From Jejuia sp047345485 (lineage in GTDB: Bacteria; Bacteroidota; Bacteroidia; Flavobacteriales; Flavobacteriaceae), in assembly GCF_047345485.1 (NCBI RefSeq), contig NZ_JBLFEN010000001.1, positions 732,527-796,526 on the forward strand: a DNA stretch of 64,000 nucleotides. Reading direction: 5' to 3'. Below the pieces are notes generated by a model, which was given only the letters and a program-made list of their open reading frames with translations, was not told where the DNA came from and did not search any database. A program made the position numbers and the translations under genes. Each line of letters starts with the position of its first letter. Positions within the stretch are counted from its first letter, which is position 1. This document shows, piece by piece, positions 63,334 through 64,000 of the stretch.

Positions 63334-64000
63334 TTAATTCTTGATGTATAATGGTCCAGCTTTTTGGATAGTCTCGCCTTCATCGTTGACAAAATTTAAG
63401 ACATAGTAATATGATCCTGTAGGTAACTTCTCTTCTTGAGTTACTGTCACCCTTCCACTAGAGAGACCTCTAAAGAATACATTATTACTACCGTAACCTG
63501 AAGCTCTGAAGACTTCTACACCCCATCTATTAAATATCAGTACTGTATTATTAGGATATCTTTCTAGTCCTTCAATTAAGAATACATCATTTTTACCGTC
63601 ATTATCAGGAGTTAATATGTCATAAATAACAAGCTCTTCGCATCCTTCATCTCCAACAAATGCATCGTTATCATCACAATCTTCCGATGTTGGAACACCA
63701 TCACAATCGGCATCGTTTACATTTGAGTTGCTATTGGTAGCATCGTTAGGTGCACAGTCTTCTGCATCTGGCGTACCGTCGCAATCTGCATCGTTAACAT
63801 TACTGTTAGTATTTGAAGCATCGTTATCATCACAATCTTCCAATGTTGGAACACCATCACAATCGGCGTCGTTTACGTTTGAGTTGCTATTGGTAGCGTC
63901 GTTAGGTGCACAGTCTTCTGCGTCTGGTGTACCGTCACAATCCATATCGTTTACGTTGCTGTTCGTATTGGTAGCATCGTTATCATCACAATCTTCCGAA
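63334..64000 (-). CDS. Giant adhesin-like protein, C-terminal end: acidic repeats plus T9SS type B sorting domain (partial)
   Basis: Only the C-terminal part is in the window; the frame is open through 64000 on the minus strand, beyond the internal ATG at 63945. The last 90 residues form a gliding-motility-associated (CHU_C / type B) domain: ILTPDNDGKNDVFLIEGLE, NNTVLIFNRWGVEVF, PTGSYYYVLNF, ending GPLYIKN. Before it lie acidic 26-residue units alternating as DADCDGVPTSEDCDDNDA and DADCDGTPDAEDCAPNDA, a MopE/thrombospondin-3-like Ca2+-binding style. It is the first gene of the operon with the PorP/SprF-like and PorE-like genes, its likely export partners. Confidence 0.88.
   Translation of the reverse strand, partial: SEDCDDNDATNTNSNVNDMDCDGTPDAEDCAPNDATNSNSNVNDADCDGVPTLEDCDDNDASNTNSNVNDADCDGTPDAEDCAPNDATNSNSNVNDADCDGVPTSEDCDDNDAFVGDEGCEELVIYDILTPDNDGKNDVFLIEGLERYPNNTVLIFNRWGVEVFRASGYGSNNVFFRGLSSGRVTVTQEEKLPTGSYYYVLNFVNDEGETIQKAGPLYIKN
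63679..64000 (-). repeat. 156-bp tandem coding repeat (two units and a partial)
   Basis: CTTCC-anchored segments recur at 63681, 63837 and 63993, exactly 156 bp apart. Each 156-bp period holds two 26-residue acidic units. The array runs out of the window, so the total copy number is unknown. Confidence 0.9.

Overview
The window is ordinary low-GC chromosome from a member of the Flavobacteriaceae (Bacteroidota). The genus cannot be fixed from sequence alone. Evidence for the family: proteins with type IX secretion (T9SS) C-terminal sorting domains of types A and B, a PorP/SprF-type membrane protein, TAnnTTTG/TTG promoters typical of the Bacteroidota primary sigma factor, CarboxypepD_reg/TonB-plug modules, a HisRS of the kind with the LRYDLTVPFARY motif, and the gene orders rpsF-rpsR-rplI, nadC-yihY-priA and rsh-fur-purA. 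I see no rRNA, tRNA, CRISPR array, transposase, integrase or prophage.

Layout. 1-9.7 kb: the end of a DUF4139 (MuiA-like) protein with an internal CarboxypepD_reg+plug insert, a rhodanese with a TerB-like tail, a dicarboxylate/amino-acid symporter, a candidate structured RNA, chorismate synthase, an LpxH-like phosphoesterase and a 975-residue FAD/Fe-S dehydrogenase. 9.8-15.3 kb: a small beta-barrel protein, a ThuA-type lipoprotein, a zinc metalloprotease and mannose-6-phosphate isomerase. 15.8-34.8 kb: three very large T9SS cargo proteins in a row. The first is an M14 carboxypeptidase carrying 31 exact-length 153-bp (51-residue) acidic, cysteine-containing repeats. 34.8-54 kb: housekeeping genes (hisS, S6/S18/L9, lytT, priA, nadC, rlmH, hpf, rdgB, rsh, fur, purA) with a few accessory genes between them. 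54-58.5 kb: a Ca2+/Na+ antiporter and a BlaI/M56 sensor-repressor operon behind a periodic triple operator. 58.5-59.4 kb: very small genes. 60-64 kb: an apparent T9SS type-B operon (giant adhesin end, PorP/SprF-like, PorE-like OmpA protein, DUF1573 lipoprotein).

How the genes connect. Much of the accessory content acts at or beyond the outer membrane: secreted enzymes and adhesins with T9SS tags, and a dedicated PorP/OmpA export set at the right edge. Orphan TonB-plug-like modules are fused to two non-receptor proteins. The most unusual observations are: the 31-copy repeat carboxypeptidase; a 112-residue insertion in HisRS; an SGNH-hydrolase gene lying between the real 3' end of priA and a second, diverged copy of that 3' end; three 16-bp dyads spaced exactly 20 bp apart before the BlaI repressor; and an M56 sensor with three related periplasmic modules plus two plug-like modules.
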